The translations under genes were made by a program, and so were the position numbers. The notes below the pieces were generated by a model. It was not told the DNA's origin and made no database searches. It worked only from the letters and a program-made list of their open reading frames with translations. DNA of 7,905 bases from an uncultured Lachnospiraceae bacterium. GTDB lineage: Bacteria; Bacillota; Clostridia; Lachnospirales; Lachnospiraceae. Location: assembly GCA_947589175.1 (NCBI GenBank), contig CANPZR010000108.1:1-7905 (forward strand). The letters run 5' to 3'. Below are positions 1 to 7,026 of the stretch, one piece after another. Each line of letters starts with the position of its first letter. Position 1 is the first letter of the stretch.

Positions 1-770
1 CACAGATACACCTCCCGGACCGTTCCAACCTTCCAGCCCGTTTTCCCGTCCTGCCTGTCGCTGACCATAAAATCGGCGTCCGTAAAGACAAGATAAATTC
101 CGTGGTTCATGGGCTGGGCATAAATATTCCGGTCGTCCCCGTCGATATAAAGGCTGGAAATTTTATTTTTAGCCTTTAAGGAAAAGGATTTTCCATAATT
201 TTTTAAAAATTTATCCACATAATAAAACGATGACATCTGCACGTCGCAGCTCATCAGGACAGCGCGCAGCACTTGCCCCGTCACGGCGTTCAGCCACAGA
301 GTAATTTCCCAATAATTCGTGTTATAAGAAATCTCCCAATAGCTGTTCAGCTCATTTTTTTCATCTTCCGGTTTTGCGACAAGGGCGGCGGATATTTTTT
401 TAAAGGAATCAAATTCCTCCTCCACGCCGGCGTATCTGCCGTAAAATTCCCGGAGCCAGACCGTTCCCTTTTCAATGGCGTCTTTCATGGAGAGCTGGTT
501 TCCGAAGGGCTCGTGGGCCTCCTCGCCGCTCTGGCTCTCCATGCTCTTTAATGCAGAAACCAGCTCCTTCGGCGTCAGCTCGGTTTTTCGGCTCCCCGCC
601 GCCTCCCTGCCTTCCCCGGAAATGATGGGAATACTCTCGCTCCGGTTCAAAATCCTCTGCTCCCTCCGCGCTAACATCTCCTGCATGACAAATAATCCGC
701 CGAGGGCGGCCAGGCAGACCAAGACGACCACCGCCAAGGTCGCCGCATTTTTTCTTCTATCACTCCTCAT
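1..770 (-). CDS. Membrane-anchored protein of unknown function, C-terminus beyond the left edge
   Basis: The reading frame is open from the start to the left edge, giving about 256 visible residues and no stop. I choose the ATG at 770 because GGAGG lies 9 nt upstream; an in-frame ATG at 776 is only 3 nt from that site, and a stop codon precedes it. The N-terminus is basic (MRSDRRKN), followed by one hydrophobic segment at about residues 9-31 (ATLAVVVLVCLAALGGLFVM) and then a charged linker. This suggests a single-pass protein with its bulk outside the membrane. The distal part is rich in Trp and Tyr (for example YWEISYNTNYWEITLWLN). It overlaps the end of the histidine kinase gene by 11 nt, so it is probably the third gene of the two-component operon and may be an accessory or target protein of that system. 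I do not recognise the family; a PepSY-like or lipoprotein-like fold is only a guess. Confidence 0.75.
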   Translation of the reverse strand, partial: MRSDRRKNAATLAVVVLVCLAALGGLFVMQEMLARREQRILNRSESIPIISGEGREAAGSRKTELTPKELVSALKSMESQSGEEAHEPFGNQLSMKDAIEKGTVWLREFYGRYAGVEEEFDSFKKISAALVAKPEDEKNELNSYWEISYNTNYWEITLWLNAVTGQVLRAVLMSCDVQMSSFYYVDKFLKNYGKSFSLKAKNKISSLYIDGDDRNIYAQPMNHGIYLVFTDADFMVSDRQDGKTGWKVGTVREVYL

Positions 771-2253
771 TCTCATCTACCTCCCCGGACGCCGGGAGAC
801 GAATCGACACCGTCGTCCCCTTTTGACTTTCGCTGTAAATCTCCATCATGCCCCCATGAAGCTCCACAATCCTCTTGACCAGCGCAAGTCCCAGCCCAGC
901 CCCATGCTGGCTGCGGGAACGCGCCTTGTCCACCATATAAAACGCCTCCGTAATGCGGGACAGCTCCTCCGCTGGGATTCCCTTCCCGTCATCCCGGACC
1001 TCGATCCGGCAGAAATCCGCTTTGTTTTCTTCGGACTCGTCCAGCCTTCCCTCTATCTCAATGACATGACATTCCGCCTTGGCCGCGTTGTCAATGAGAT
1101 TCAAAAATAATGTTTTCATCAGGTCGCAGTCCACCCTGACATAAATATCCTCCGTCTGATATTGAATACGGATATTCTGCCCCGCCAGTCTATCCTCCAT
1201 TTCCTCCACCGCGTCCTGAAAAAGCTCCCGGACGGATACGGTGGAAAAGATAAATTTCTGGCGGTTCAGATGCGTCAGATCCATCAGTTTAAAGGACAGC
1301 GCCTCTAGGCGCATCCCCTCATTCCAGATGCGCCACGCCGCCTTTTTGACCTGCTCTCTGGGAAGATCCTTCTGATAAATCCGGTCGGCATATCCGATCA
1401 CGGAGGTGAGAGGCGTCTTGATTTCATGTGCAAAATTCGCCACAAAATCCTCCTTCCGCCTGGCCTCCTCCGTCAGATCGGAAACCGCCTTTTCCACGGC
1501 GTCCGCCATGCGGTTAAAGCTGCCCGCCAGCTCGCCCAGCTCGTCCCGCCCGCTCACCGAGAGCCGCTCGTGATAATTGCCCGCCGCCATCTTGTCCGCC
1601 GCCACCGTCATTTTCTTCAACGGTCTCGTCAAAAATACCGACAGAATAAGCGTCAGCACGATGGCAATTCCCATCGCCGCACAAAAATACCATGCATAAT
1701 AGCGCTGCAATAATCTCTGTCCCGCCACAGCGTCCGTTATGTCGGTCTTTGTCGCAAATTTCACGATCACCGAATCCTGCTCGATCTGACTTCCCAGCAG
1801 GATAAAGCTCTCCTCGTCCCGGCAGACCACCTGTGACCAGTAAGAATCCCCCGTGAGCTGCTCAAACGCGATTTCTTCTCCTATGCTGTCGTATAGCACC
1901 TGCCCCTCCGTCGTCATAAAGCAGGCCGGTGACTCGATATCCTCGGCGATTCCGGCGAGCACGTCCCGCACACCGGCGCTTTTTTCATCTGATTCTTCTT
2001 TTTCAGTATTTTTTTCTTTTTCGGCATTATTTTCATTTTTTTCGCCAGAAAAATTTTCATTAAAAAAATCTTCATTGGCAATCAGCCCGGACTGCACGGT
2101 AAAACAATCGTATTTGTACTGGTGCAGCGCAAACTGCCGCTCCCTCTCCACGCAATTTTCAAAGGAATAGGAGAGCAGAAAATATCCCGAAACGAGGAAC
2201 ACCACGGCAAACACAGCGATTACGCTGATAAAAATTTTCGCGGGCAGACGCAT
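760..2253 (-). CDS. Sensor histidine kinase of a two-component system
   Basis: This is a membrane sensor kinase of 497 residues, a normal length for the family. Transmembrane segment 1 is at about 7-29 and segment 2 at about 186-209, bracketing an extracytoplasmic sensor region of about 155 residues. A HAMP linker follows (about 208-262). The HisKA dimerisation helix carries the phosphoacceptor His276 in FAHEIKTPLTSVIGYADR. The HATPase domain shows an N box (NLIDNAAKA, 385-393), G1 (DDGKGIP, 421-427), an F-box-like EAFYMVDKARSR and G2 (GAGLGLALV, 451-459), so the enzyme looks active. It should autophosphorylate and pass phosphate to the regulator encoded 80 nt upstream. AGGAG lies 9 nt before the ATG. 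An unusual stretch rich in Glu, Lys and Asn at residues 64-92 sits in the sensor region. The stimulus cannot be deduced; cell-envelope sensing is typical for this architecture. Confidence 0.95.
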   Translation of the reverse strand: MRLPAKIFISVIAVFAVVFLVSGYFLLSYSFENCVERERQFALHQYKYDCFTVQSGLIANEDFFNENFSGEKNENNAEKEKNTEKEESDEKSAGVRDVLAGIAEDIESPACFMTTEGQVLYDSIGEEIAFEQLTGDSYWSQVVCRDEESFILLGSQIEQDSVIVKFATKTDITDAVAGQRLLQRYYAWYFCAAMGIAIVLTLILSVFLTRPLKKMTVAADKMAAGNYHERLSVSGRDELGELAGSFNRMADAVEKAVSDLTEEARRKEDFVANFAHEIKTPLTSVIGYADRIYQKDLPREQVKKAAWRIWNEGMRLEALSFKLMDLTHLNRQKFIFSTVSVRELFQDAVEEMEDRLAGQNIRIQYQTEDIYVRVDCDLMKTLFLNLIDNAAKAECHVIEIEGRLDESEENKADFCRIEVRDDGKGIPAEELSRITEAFYMVDKARSRSQHGAGLGLALVKRIVELHGGMMEIYSESQKGTTVSIRLPASGEVDENEE

Positions 2254-2333
2254 ACTCTCACACTCCTGTCATTTTTTAATTTCCAGCTCCAGAACGGGGC
2301 GATGGAGAAAATGTGATTTTTCAACCTGATGAC

Positions 2334-2987
2334 CTAATCCTCCAGCCGGTAACCGATCCGGAAAACAGTTTTTATCTGATTTTCCAGCCCCAGCTTTTTC
2401 CGCAGATTGCGTATGTGGGAATCCAGCGTCCGCGTTTCCCCTGTGTAGGGCTCGCCCCAGATTTTTTCATACAGCTTTTCCCTGGACAGCGCGATGTGCT
2501 TGTTCCTCACAAGCTCCGCCAAAAGGTCAAATTCCTTGTTGGTCAGCTCCACCTCCTCGTCCCCCTTGAGCACCCGCCGGGCGTCCAGATGAATGGTTAT
2601 GTCCATAAACTCCAGCATGCGCTCGCTTTTCCCAAAACGCCTTAAAACCGCCTCCACTCTGGCTAACAGCTCCCCAACCTGAAAGGGCTTGGTCAGGTAG
2701 TCGTCCGCTCCCTGTTTCAGCCCTCGGATCCGGTCCTTCACTTCTCCCTTTGCTGTCAGAAAAATCACCGGCGTCCCGGAGGGCTTGATGTACTCCAGCA
2801 GCTCGTACCCGTCAATTTTCGGGAGCATAATGTCCAGCAACACCAGATCAAAGGGCTCCCTCTCAAAGCAGTCCGCTCCCTCCTCCCCGTCCAGGGCGCA
2901 GACGCACCGGTATCCCTCGTCGCTCAAGCTGGCGCTTATGAGGCCCGCAATCGCCTCGTCGTCCTCCACAATTAAAATATTGTTCAT
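2334..2987 (-). CDS. OmpR/PhoB-family response regulator
   Basis: This is a cytoplasmic DNA-binding regulator of 217 residues, somewhat short for the usual 220-235. The receiver domain (1-115) has the acidic pair Asp9/Asp10, the phosphoacceptor Asp52 in LVLLDIMLPKIDGYELL, Thr78 (FLTAK) and Lys100 (DDYLTKPF). The C-terminal winged helix (about 126-215) has the expected ELTNKEFDLLAELVRN, SREKLYEKIWG and TLDSHIRNLRKKLG motifs and ends in GYRLED. The start ATG has GGAGG 5 nt upstream. It is the first gene of a run with the histidine kinase (80-nt gap) and the membrane protein, and is surely the kinase's partner. Its 5' end faces the BrnT/BrnA operon across 142 bp. The specific regulon cannot be read from the sequence. 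Confidence 0.95.
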   Translation of the reverse strand: MNNILIVEDDEAIAGLISASLSDEGYRCVCALDGEEGADCFEREPFDLVLLDIMLPKIDGYELLEYIKPSGTPVIFLTAKGEVKDRIRGLKQGADDYLTKPFQVGELLARVEAVLRRFGKSERMLEFMDITIHLDARRVLKGDEEVELTNKEFDLLAELVRNKHIALSREKLYEKIWGEPYTGETRTLDSHIRNLRKKLGLENQIKTVFRIGYRLED

Positions 2988-3054
2988 GATACCCTCCTAC
3001 GCACATTTTTTACAGCATAACATAAAGATGTAAAAAAGTTGTGAAAAATCAATC

Positions 3055-3089
3055 CGTAAATTGACATTACGAAGTAAATATAATATAAT
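3055..3089 (+). promoter_or_regulatory. Perfect sigma-A promoter of the BrnT/BrnA operon
   Basis: TTGACA at 3061-3066, a 17-bp spacer and TATAAT at 3084-3089 match the housekeeping consensus at every position. A short dyad, CGTAA (3055-3059) and TTACG (3067-3071), is centred on the -35 box, and the -10 region is followed by the palindrome ATAATTAT (3085-3092). Either could be the operator for the ribbon-helix-helix antitoxin, which represses its own operon in characterised BrnT/BrnA systems. The assignment of the operator is inference. Confidence 0.85.
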
Positions 3090-3129
3090 TATTTTATAAA
3101 AGCACTACAAGATAGGGAGTAATCAGATT

Positions 3130-3414
3130 ATGTATTTTGACTGGGACGAGAACAAAAACAAAATAAATATACAAAAACATGGAATCTCGTTTGAGGAAGC
3201 ACAAACAGTGTTTTATGATGAACAGGCATTGCTAGAATATGACGAACATCATTCAGCAGATGAAGATCGATTTCGTATTCTCGGATGCAGCAACAAAGGC
3301 AACATTCTCTTGGTTGTTCATTGTGTCCGCAATGAATCCGTAATCAGAATCATATCATCAAGAAAAGCTACCGCAAGTGAAAAAGCGGGCTATGAAAGGA
3401 GTGTCATGCAATGA
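3130..3414 (+). CDS. brnT: BrnT family toxin (DUF497), type II toxin-antitoxin
   Basis: A 94-residue protein of typical length for BrnT, a RelE-like ribonuclease toxin first described in Brucella. The family's hallmarks are visible: an N-terminal FDWDENKNKINIQKHGISF followed by EEAQTVF, a central DEHHSADEDRFRILG, and the late strand IRIISSRKAT at about 72-81. It stops growth by cutting RNA unless bound by its antitoxin, which is encoded immediately downstream with an ATGA start-stop overlap. GGGAG lies 10 nt before the ATG, and a perfect consensus promoter lies just upstream. Toxin-first order is the usual one for this system. The region is much more AT-rich than the adjoining two-component genes, which suggests horizontal acquisition. 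No truncation or disrupted motif is seen, so the gene is probably intact. Confidence 0.93.
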   Translation: MYFDWDENKNKINIQKHGISFEEAQTVFYDEQALLEYDEHHSADEDRFRILGCSNKGNILLVVHCVRNESVIRIISSRKATASEKAGYERSVMQ

Positions 3415-3641
3415 AAGACAAGGATGAGTTTTTAGAAAAAGAGTTTGATTTCAGCAAAGCAGTAAAAAATCCATATGCAAAAGAGTTAAAAAAGCAAGTG
3501 ACTATAAAAATATCGCCTGCCGTCATCGGCTACTTCAAAGACCAAGCTAATAAAATTGGTATGCCTTACCAAACCCTCATCAATTTATATCTGTCAGATT
3601 GCGTAAAAAATAAGCGAGAATTGCAAATGACTTGGAAATGA
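3411..3641 (+). CDS. brnA: BrnA-type ribbon-helix-helix (CopG-like) antitoxin
   Basis: A 76-residue basic protein that should neutralise the upstream BrnT toxin and repress the shared promoter as a DNA-binding dimer. The N-terminal part (FDFSKAVKNPYAKELKK) is the linker and toxin-contact type region seen in these antitoxins. The ribbon-helix-helix follows: strand QVTIKIS at about 29-35, helix 1 at about 36-48, turn GMPYQT, and helix 2 LINLYLSDC. The ATG overlaps the toxin stop codon (ATGA) and has AGGAG 9 nt upstream, consistent with coupled translation. No obvious rho-independent terminator follows the gene. Confidence 0.92.
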   Translation: MKDKDEFLEKEFDFSKAVKNPYAKELKKQVTIKISPAVIGYFKDQANKIGMPYQTLINLYLSDCVKNKRELQMTWK

Positions 3642-3669
3642 GTATATTTGAATGAGTTAAAAATGAGTA

Positions 3670-3730
3670 ATTTGCGGCATCCCTCACTATGCTTCGTTCG
3701 TCTTATTATGCCTTATGGTATGCCGCAAAT
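3670..3730. repeat. 11-bp perfect inverted repeat at the edge of the pnuC-like remnant
   Basis: ATTTGCGGCAT at 3670-3680 is the exact reverse complement of ATGCCGCAAAT at 3720-3730, leaving a 39-nt loop. The right arm is inside the pnuC-like coding remnant (Tyr-Ala-Ala-Asn codons); the left arm is outside recognisable coding sequence. There is no T-tract after it, so it is not a standard terminator. It may mark a rearrangement in which a short piece was copied in reverse. Confidence 0.6.
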
Positions 3731-3874
3731 GATATTGTTTTGATTGTCCTCTGGGTTTTAGCATCAATCGAAAATCCTGTTTATATTTCTGTTGTCGTAA
3801 ATTTTGCGATATTCCTTTTTAATGATATGTACGGATTTGTAAGCTGGAAAAAAAGGGAATCAAAACAGGCATAG
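3671..3874 (+). pseudogene. pnuC: 3' fragment resembling a PnuC nicotinamide riboside/mononucleotide transporter
   Basis: Only about 60 residues remain. The part from YYALWYAANDIVLIVLW through YISVVVNFAIFLFND to MYGFVSWKKRESKQA resembles the last two membrane helices and basic tail of Firmicute PnuC-type vitamin transporters, from memory of the family. A full protein would be 200 residues or more with about seven helices. The frame is closed by TAA at 3668-3670, and the first ATG (3689) has no good ribosome site, so this is probably a dead 3' remnant left by a deletion or insertion. Its stop lies 2 nt from the end of the convergent acyl-CoA dehydrogenase gene, with no terminator between them. 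Alternatively it could be a small membrane protein, but the family resemblance makes a remnant more likely. Confidence 0.6.
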
Positions 3875-3876
3875 CC

Positions 3877-4869
3877 CTACTTTATTCCCATCCAAGAGGA
3901 AATTACCATTCTCTGTACTTCGCTTGTTCCCTCATAAATTTCTGTTATTTTGGCATCACGCATCATGCGCTCAAAGGGATAATTCCTTGAATATCCGTCA
4001 TAACCAACAAGCTGAACACAGCGGCGCGTCACATTTGTCGCTGCCTCGGCGGCATACAGTTTGCCCATAGCTGCAAGGTGTGAAAATGGCTCATGGTCCT
4101 GCTTTGCCTGCGCGGCGCGATATACCAACAGACGAGCCGCATCCACTCTCGCCTGCATATCGGCAAGCTCAAACTGCGTAAACTGATACTCCGAAATTCT
4201 ATGTTCGCCCTGCATATGCTCCGTGACATATTTTTTACAATGGTCAATCGCCCCCTGCGCAATGCCAAGCGCCTGTGCCGCCACGCCAATACGACCGCCA
4301 TCTAATGTAATAAGCGCCATTTTAAAGCCTTTTCCGAGTTCTCCCAACTGATTTTCCTTTGGTATTTTACAATCCTGGAAAACCAATTCATAGGTGGCAG
4401 AACCGCGGATACCCATTTTCTTTTCCTTTGTGCCAAAAGTAAAGCCGGGCGTGCCTTTTTCTACGATAAAGCCGGATATTCCCCTGCTGCGCTTTTCTCT
4501 ATCCGTCATAGCCGTGACAAAATAAGTATCTGCATAAAAACCATTTGTAATAAATATTTTTGAACCATTCAGGAGCCAGTAATCGCCTTTATCAACAGCG
4601 ATTGTCTGCTGATTCCCCAGATCGCTTCCGGCAGACGGCTCTATTACCGCAAAAGCGCCTAATTTTTCACCCTTTAAAAGCGGTACAAGATATTTCTGCT
4701 TTTGTTCCTCTGTGCCAAACTCTGCAATCGGAAAACACCCCAGAGAATGGTGGTCAGACAGCATAACGGATGTCGTGGAACAATGCTTTGCCAGTTCCTC
4801 AATTACCGCAATATAAGCAAGGTAAGAATGTCCTGCGCCACCGTATTCTTTCGGATAACTAACTTTCAA
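3877..4869 (-). pseudogene. Acyl-CoA dehydrogenase (butyryl-CoA dehydrogenase-like), 5' truncated
   Basis: This flavoenzyme family oxidises acyl-CoA to the 2-enoyl-CoA. The remaining 330 residues run from VSYPKEYGGAGHSYLAYI to an intact C-terminus. They include the FAD/substrate signature AVIEPSAGSDLGN (74-86), WLLNGSKIFITNG, the DAKITEIYEGTSEVQR segment with the probable catalytic base Glu313, and family landmark FERMMRDAK. Family members are about 380 residues, so roughly 50 N-terminal residues (the first helices) are missing. The first usable start is a TTG at 4869 with only a weak GAGG 6 nt before it. Upstream, the frame runs into the opposing LysR gene's coding sequence and then a stop. 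The missing part ends exactly where the LysR gene is also cut. I judge it a pseudogene, although a truncated protein could still be made. Confidence 0.75.
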
Positions 4870-4882
4870 AACAATCCTCGAA

Positions 4883-5716
4883 ATGGGCAGTTTCCAAAAG
4901 GCGGCGGATAAGCTGGGCTACACGCAGTCCACAGTCACATTTCAAATCAAACAGCTTGAAGACGAATTATCTTTAAAATTATTTGAGAAAATAGGCAGGC
5001 GCATGGAACTGACACAGGCAGGAAAGGATATCATGCCACATGTAGATATCATCTTGCAGAGCGTTGAGCAAATAAACAATTATGGAAAAGGACTGCATGA
5101 GATAACGGGTTCGCTAAAACTTGCTATCCCCGACTCTATTTTAATTTATACCATGCAGCCGTTCCTACAAGCATTTTCACATGAAGCGCCTAACATACAG
5201 CTTGTAATCAATTCCATGCAGGCCGGCGAAATCATTCCTGCTGTTATGGACGGAACAGCAGATATCGGCATCAACTGCGAAAAAGAATATTATCCGGACA
5301 GTATCATTACGAAAAAGCTTGGCACATACCGGGTGCTTTTAATCGCCTCCCCCTTTGCCGACAACAGCCTTCTCGACTTTATTACGCCCCATCAGCGCAA
5401 GCAGATCAGCTTAATCTGTAATGAGCCTGACGGATATTATCAGTTGGAAATGGACAAGTATCTTTCCGAAAAGGATATTGTTCTCGATCCCTATATGAAA
5501 GTACAGAGTATTGAGGCAGTAAAGAGATGCATAATGAATAATCTCGGAATTGCCGTTGTTCCAAGCTACTCTGTGGAGGAAGAACTTAAAAATGCCTCTT
5601 TGCAGCATGTCAAAACAGAACTCGACGAAAAAGTTTACAATGCGATTTATTTATATCATAAAAACAAGTGGATCAGTCCGCAGATGGAGCTGGCGCTAAA
5701 GCTGCTTACCTTGTGA
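4883..5716 (+). CDS. LysR-type transcriptional regulator, N-terminally truncated
   Basis: A LysR-family regulator with 277 residues from the first ATG; the family usually has 290-300. The winged helix-turn-helix is recognisable in GSFQKAADKLGYTQSTVTFQ and KQLEDELSLKLFEKIGRRMELTQAGK. The effector-binding domain follows (about 76-277), including the typical VQSIEAVKRCIMNNLGIAVV segment at 207-226. In-frame sequence upstream of the ATG (TFKTILE, from about 4862) also fits the LysR helix 1 pattern, but a TAA at 4856-4858 stops it and no start codon or Shine-Dalgarno is present. The true start and about 8-10 residues, plus the promoter, therefore appear to be lost. It lies 5' to 5' with the truncated acyl-CoA dehydrogenase gene, which such a regulator may once have controlled. 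Function is doubtful because helix 1 of the DNA-binding domain would be incomplete from this ATG. Confidence 0.75.
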   Translation: MGSFQKAADKLGYTQSTVTFQIKQLEDELSLKLFEKIGRRMELTQAGKDIMPHVDIILQSVEQINNYGKGLHEITGSLKLAIPDSILIYTMQPFLQAFSHEAPNIQLVINSMQAGEIIPAVMDGTADIGINCEKEYYPDSIITKKLGTYRVLLIASPFADNSLLDFITPHQRKQISLICNEPDGYYQLEMDKYLSEKDIVLDPYMKVQSIEAVKRCIMNNLGIAVVPSYSVEEELKNASLQHVKTELDEKVYNAIYLYHKNKWISPQMELALKLLTL

Positions 5717-5729
5717 CCTGTCATAAAAA

Positions 5730-5751
5730 CGGATAAAATCAATTTTATCCG
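5730..5751 (-). terminator. Rho-independent terminator of the Xre-ART operon
   Basis: Arms CGGATAAAA (5730-5738) and TTTTATCCG (5743-5751) form a perfect 9-bp stem with a 4-nt loop. Read on the minus strand the hairpin is followed directly by TTTTT, as expected for termination of the minus-strand operon. The stop codon of the 140-residue protein lies in the stem. On the plus strand no T-run follows closely, so termination of the LysR gene is less certain. Confidence 0.75.
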
Positions 5752-6167
5752 CCGTGTTTCGCCTGATAAGTGCTTTTCAGCCGATCGACGGCCATTTCCG
5801 GGCTAAGGGAATGATATGGAAGAAATGCCACATTCATTGCCTTTGCCGGAGCCTGCCGGTATATTTCCCTGCTGCTTTCCCCAGTATAAAAATGCCAGAA
5901 ACGGTAAAGATATCCCATCCAAAACAGAGCTTCCGAATCAAAAATTTCTCCCTGTTTTAATTCCTGACTCACCTCGTCCTTCATGCGGGATAGGATATAT
6001 TCTTTTCCCGCCCACTGCACATGATGAAAAGCCTTGTCCATGTCCTCCGAAATACCGGATTTCATAAAGCCACGCACAAACGGCTCGCTGGCGTATCCAT
6101 ATTTATGTGACAGCTCAAAAAGCTGCCCCTGCGTGTCGCACAGAGATAATTGCAGTGAATCAAGCAT
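5745..6167 (-). CDS. Conserved-looking 140-aa protein, partner of the Xre-ART gene; possible antitoxin
   Basis: I do not recognise a named family with certainty. The start chosen is the ATG at 6167: GGGAGGGG lies about 6 nt before it, whereas the upstream in-frame ATGs at 6194 and 6191 lack such a site. This gives 140 residues, starting MLDSLQLSLCDTQGQLFEL, with no signal peptide or membrane segment; it is soluble and rich in Trp, Tyr and His. The ATG overlaps the stop of the Xre-ART gene by 8 nt (ATGCTTGA), so the two are translationally coupled. The first half (KSGISEDMDKAFHHVQWAG then KEYILSRM) loosely recalls DUF3791 proteins, which in my recollection often neighbour DUF3990 genes; that link is inference. 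The second half (ALFWMGYLYRFWHFYTGES, then SREIYRQAP) resembles nothing I can name. By position it may be the antitoxin or a modulator of the ART domain. Confidence 0.8.
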   Translation of the reverse strand: MLDSLQLSLCDTQGQLFELSHKYGYASEPFVRGFMKSGISEDMDKAFHHVQWAGKEYILSRMKDEVSQELKQGEIFDSEALFWMGYLYRFWHFYTGESSREIYRQAPAKAMNVAFLPYHSLSPEMAVDRLKSTYQAKHGG

Positions 6168-7014
6168 CCGCGTCCCCTCCCAATATTTCATCAAAGAATC
6201 GACCTTCCCGCCGGTACTTTATCTCAATTTCCTTTGCCAGTGCGACGCCTTCTTTTCTGCGGGCGACGCTCAGATCCATCAGCGCGGATAATTCCAGCAT
6301 GGATAGCTTCTTCTCTTTCAGAATATGGATTTGCCGACAGGCTTTCTCCGTGACCGCCACATACTGCTTTCCAAGCTCTAGCGCGGAAAGGCAATGAAGC
6401 AGCGCCTTATCAGTAAGCGTTCCGTTAAAAAAGGACGCAAGCTCTGCATACATACGATCGTTGGCAATATATCCGATAATGATGTCGTATCCTGTGGCAA
6501 AAGACGCATATTTTTCATATAGCGCCGTACCTCTTGCCGCCTCCATCTCCTTGCGATAGTAAGCAATCAGCATTGCCCAGTCCATCCCAAGCTCCACAGA
6601 AAGAACCTTCAGCCCGGTTAAGTCCAGTTCAACCGTGTAAAAGACCGGACTTGGTTCTGCGCTGATCAGCGTCAGGGGCTGGATTGTGCTGGTTCCCATA
6701 TAAAATCCTCTGCCGAAATCACACTCCGTCCGACTGATCGGCGCTATGCTGCCGGTAAGCCCATTTTTAGAACCGTGATACAGAATGAGGCGGTCGTCAT
6801 TGTTCGGATATTCCACAGAATGAATGACCATCTCGGCGAGCGGTATATGATATTCTGTGCAAAAAGAAACGAGTTGTTTCTGCGCCATTTTGGTCGGGAT
6901 GTTCTTTCCGTTTTCCCAGCGATTGATAGACAAGGCTGTTGTGCCGAGCGCGTCGGCAAACTGCTCTTGATTCATCCCTGCCCTTTGGCGAATCCCGCGA
7001 ATCAATTCCCTCAA
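6160..7014 (-). CDS. Xre-type HTH fused to a DUF3990-like putative ADP-ribosyltransferase domain
   Basis: The 284-residue protein has two parts. Residues 1-62 are an Xre/Cro helix-turn-helix (IRQRAGMNQEQFADALGTTA, then SINRWENGKNIPT). Residues about 76-232 look like DUF3990, a member of the ADP-ribosyltransferase fold group: LYHGSKNGL with His80, CDFGRGFYMGT with Tyr105, then FYTVELDLTGLKVL, GYDIIIGYIANDRMY and KQYVAVTEKA with Gln217. These suit an H-Y-x NAD-binding triad like that of diphtheria-toxin/PARP-type enzymes; the third residue is inferred. A charged tail (SVARRKEGVALAKEIEIKYR) follows. The start is TTG at 7014 with GGAG 8 nt upstream; a nearby ATG at 7022 is out of frame and stops at once. 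It is the first gene of a two-gene operon and probably regulates its own promoter through the HTH. A toxin or defence role is likely but unproven. Confidence 0.88.
   Translation of the reverse strand: MRELIRGIRQRAGMNQEQFADALGTTALSINRWENGKNIPTKMAQKQLVSFCTEYHIPLAEMVIHSVEYPNNDDRLILYHGSKNGLTGSIAPISRTECDFGRGFYMGTSTIQPLTLISAEPSPVFYTVELDLTGLKVLSVELGMDWAMLIAYYRKEMEAARGTALYEKYASFATGYDIIIGYIANDRMYAELASFFNGTLTDKALLHCLSALELGKQYVAVTEKACRQIHILKEKKLSMLELSALMDLSVARRKEGVALAKEIEIKYRREGRFFDEILGGDADA
6224..6268. repeat. 45-bp direct repeat, copy 1, inside the Xre-ART gene
   Basis: This segment encodes (minus strand) VARRKEGVALAKEIE of the Xre-ART C-terminal tail. It matches 7235-7279 at 41 of 45 positions in the same orientation, with the first 21 bases identical. 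Confidence 0.85.
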
Positions 7015-7026
7015 AGCACCATCTCC

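Noticed and set aside
475..1110. 211-aa plus-strand frame opposite the membrane protein and kinase
   Set aside because: A shadow of two well-supported minus-strand genes, with Arg/Pro-rich composition and no ribosome site.
2254..2333. Attenuator or terminator between the regulator and kinase genes
   Set aside because: A weak 5-bp stem (CTCCA/TGGAG) is present without a T-run; not enough to support a regulatory element.
3001..3050. Promoter of the response regulator operon
   Set aside because: A promoter must exist here on the minus strand, but no -35/-10 pair with good spacing stands out (TATGCT, TATGTT and TTTACA elements do not combine well), so none is called.
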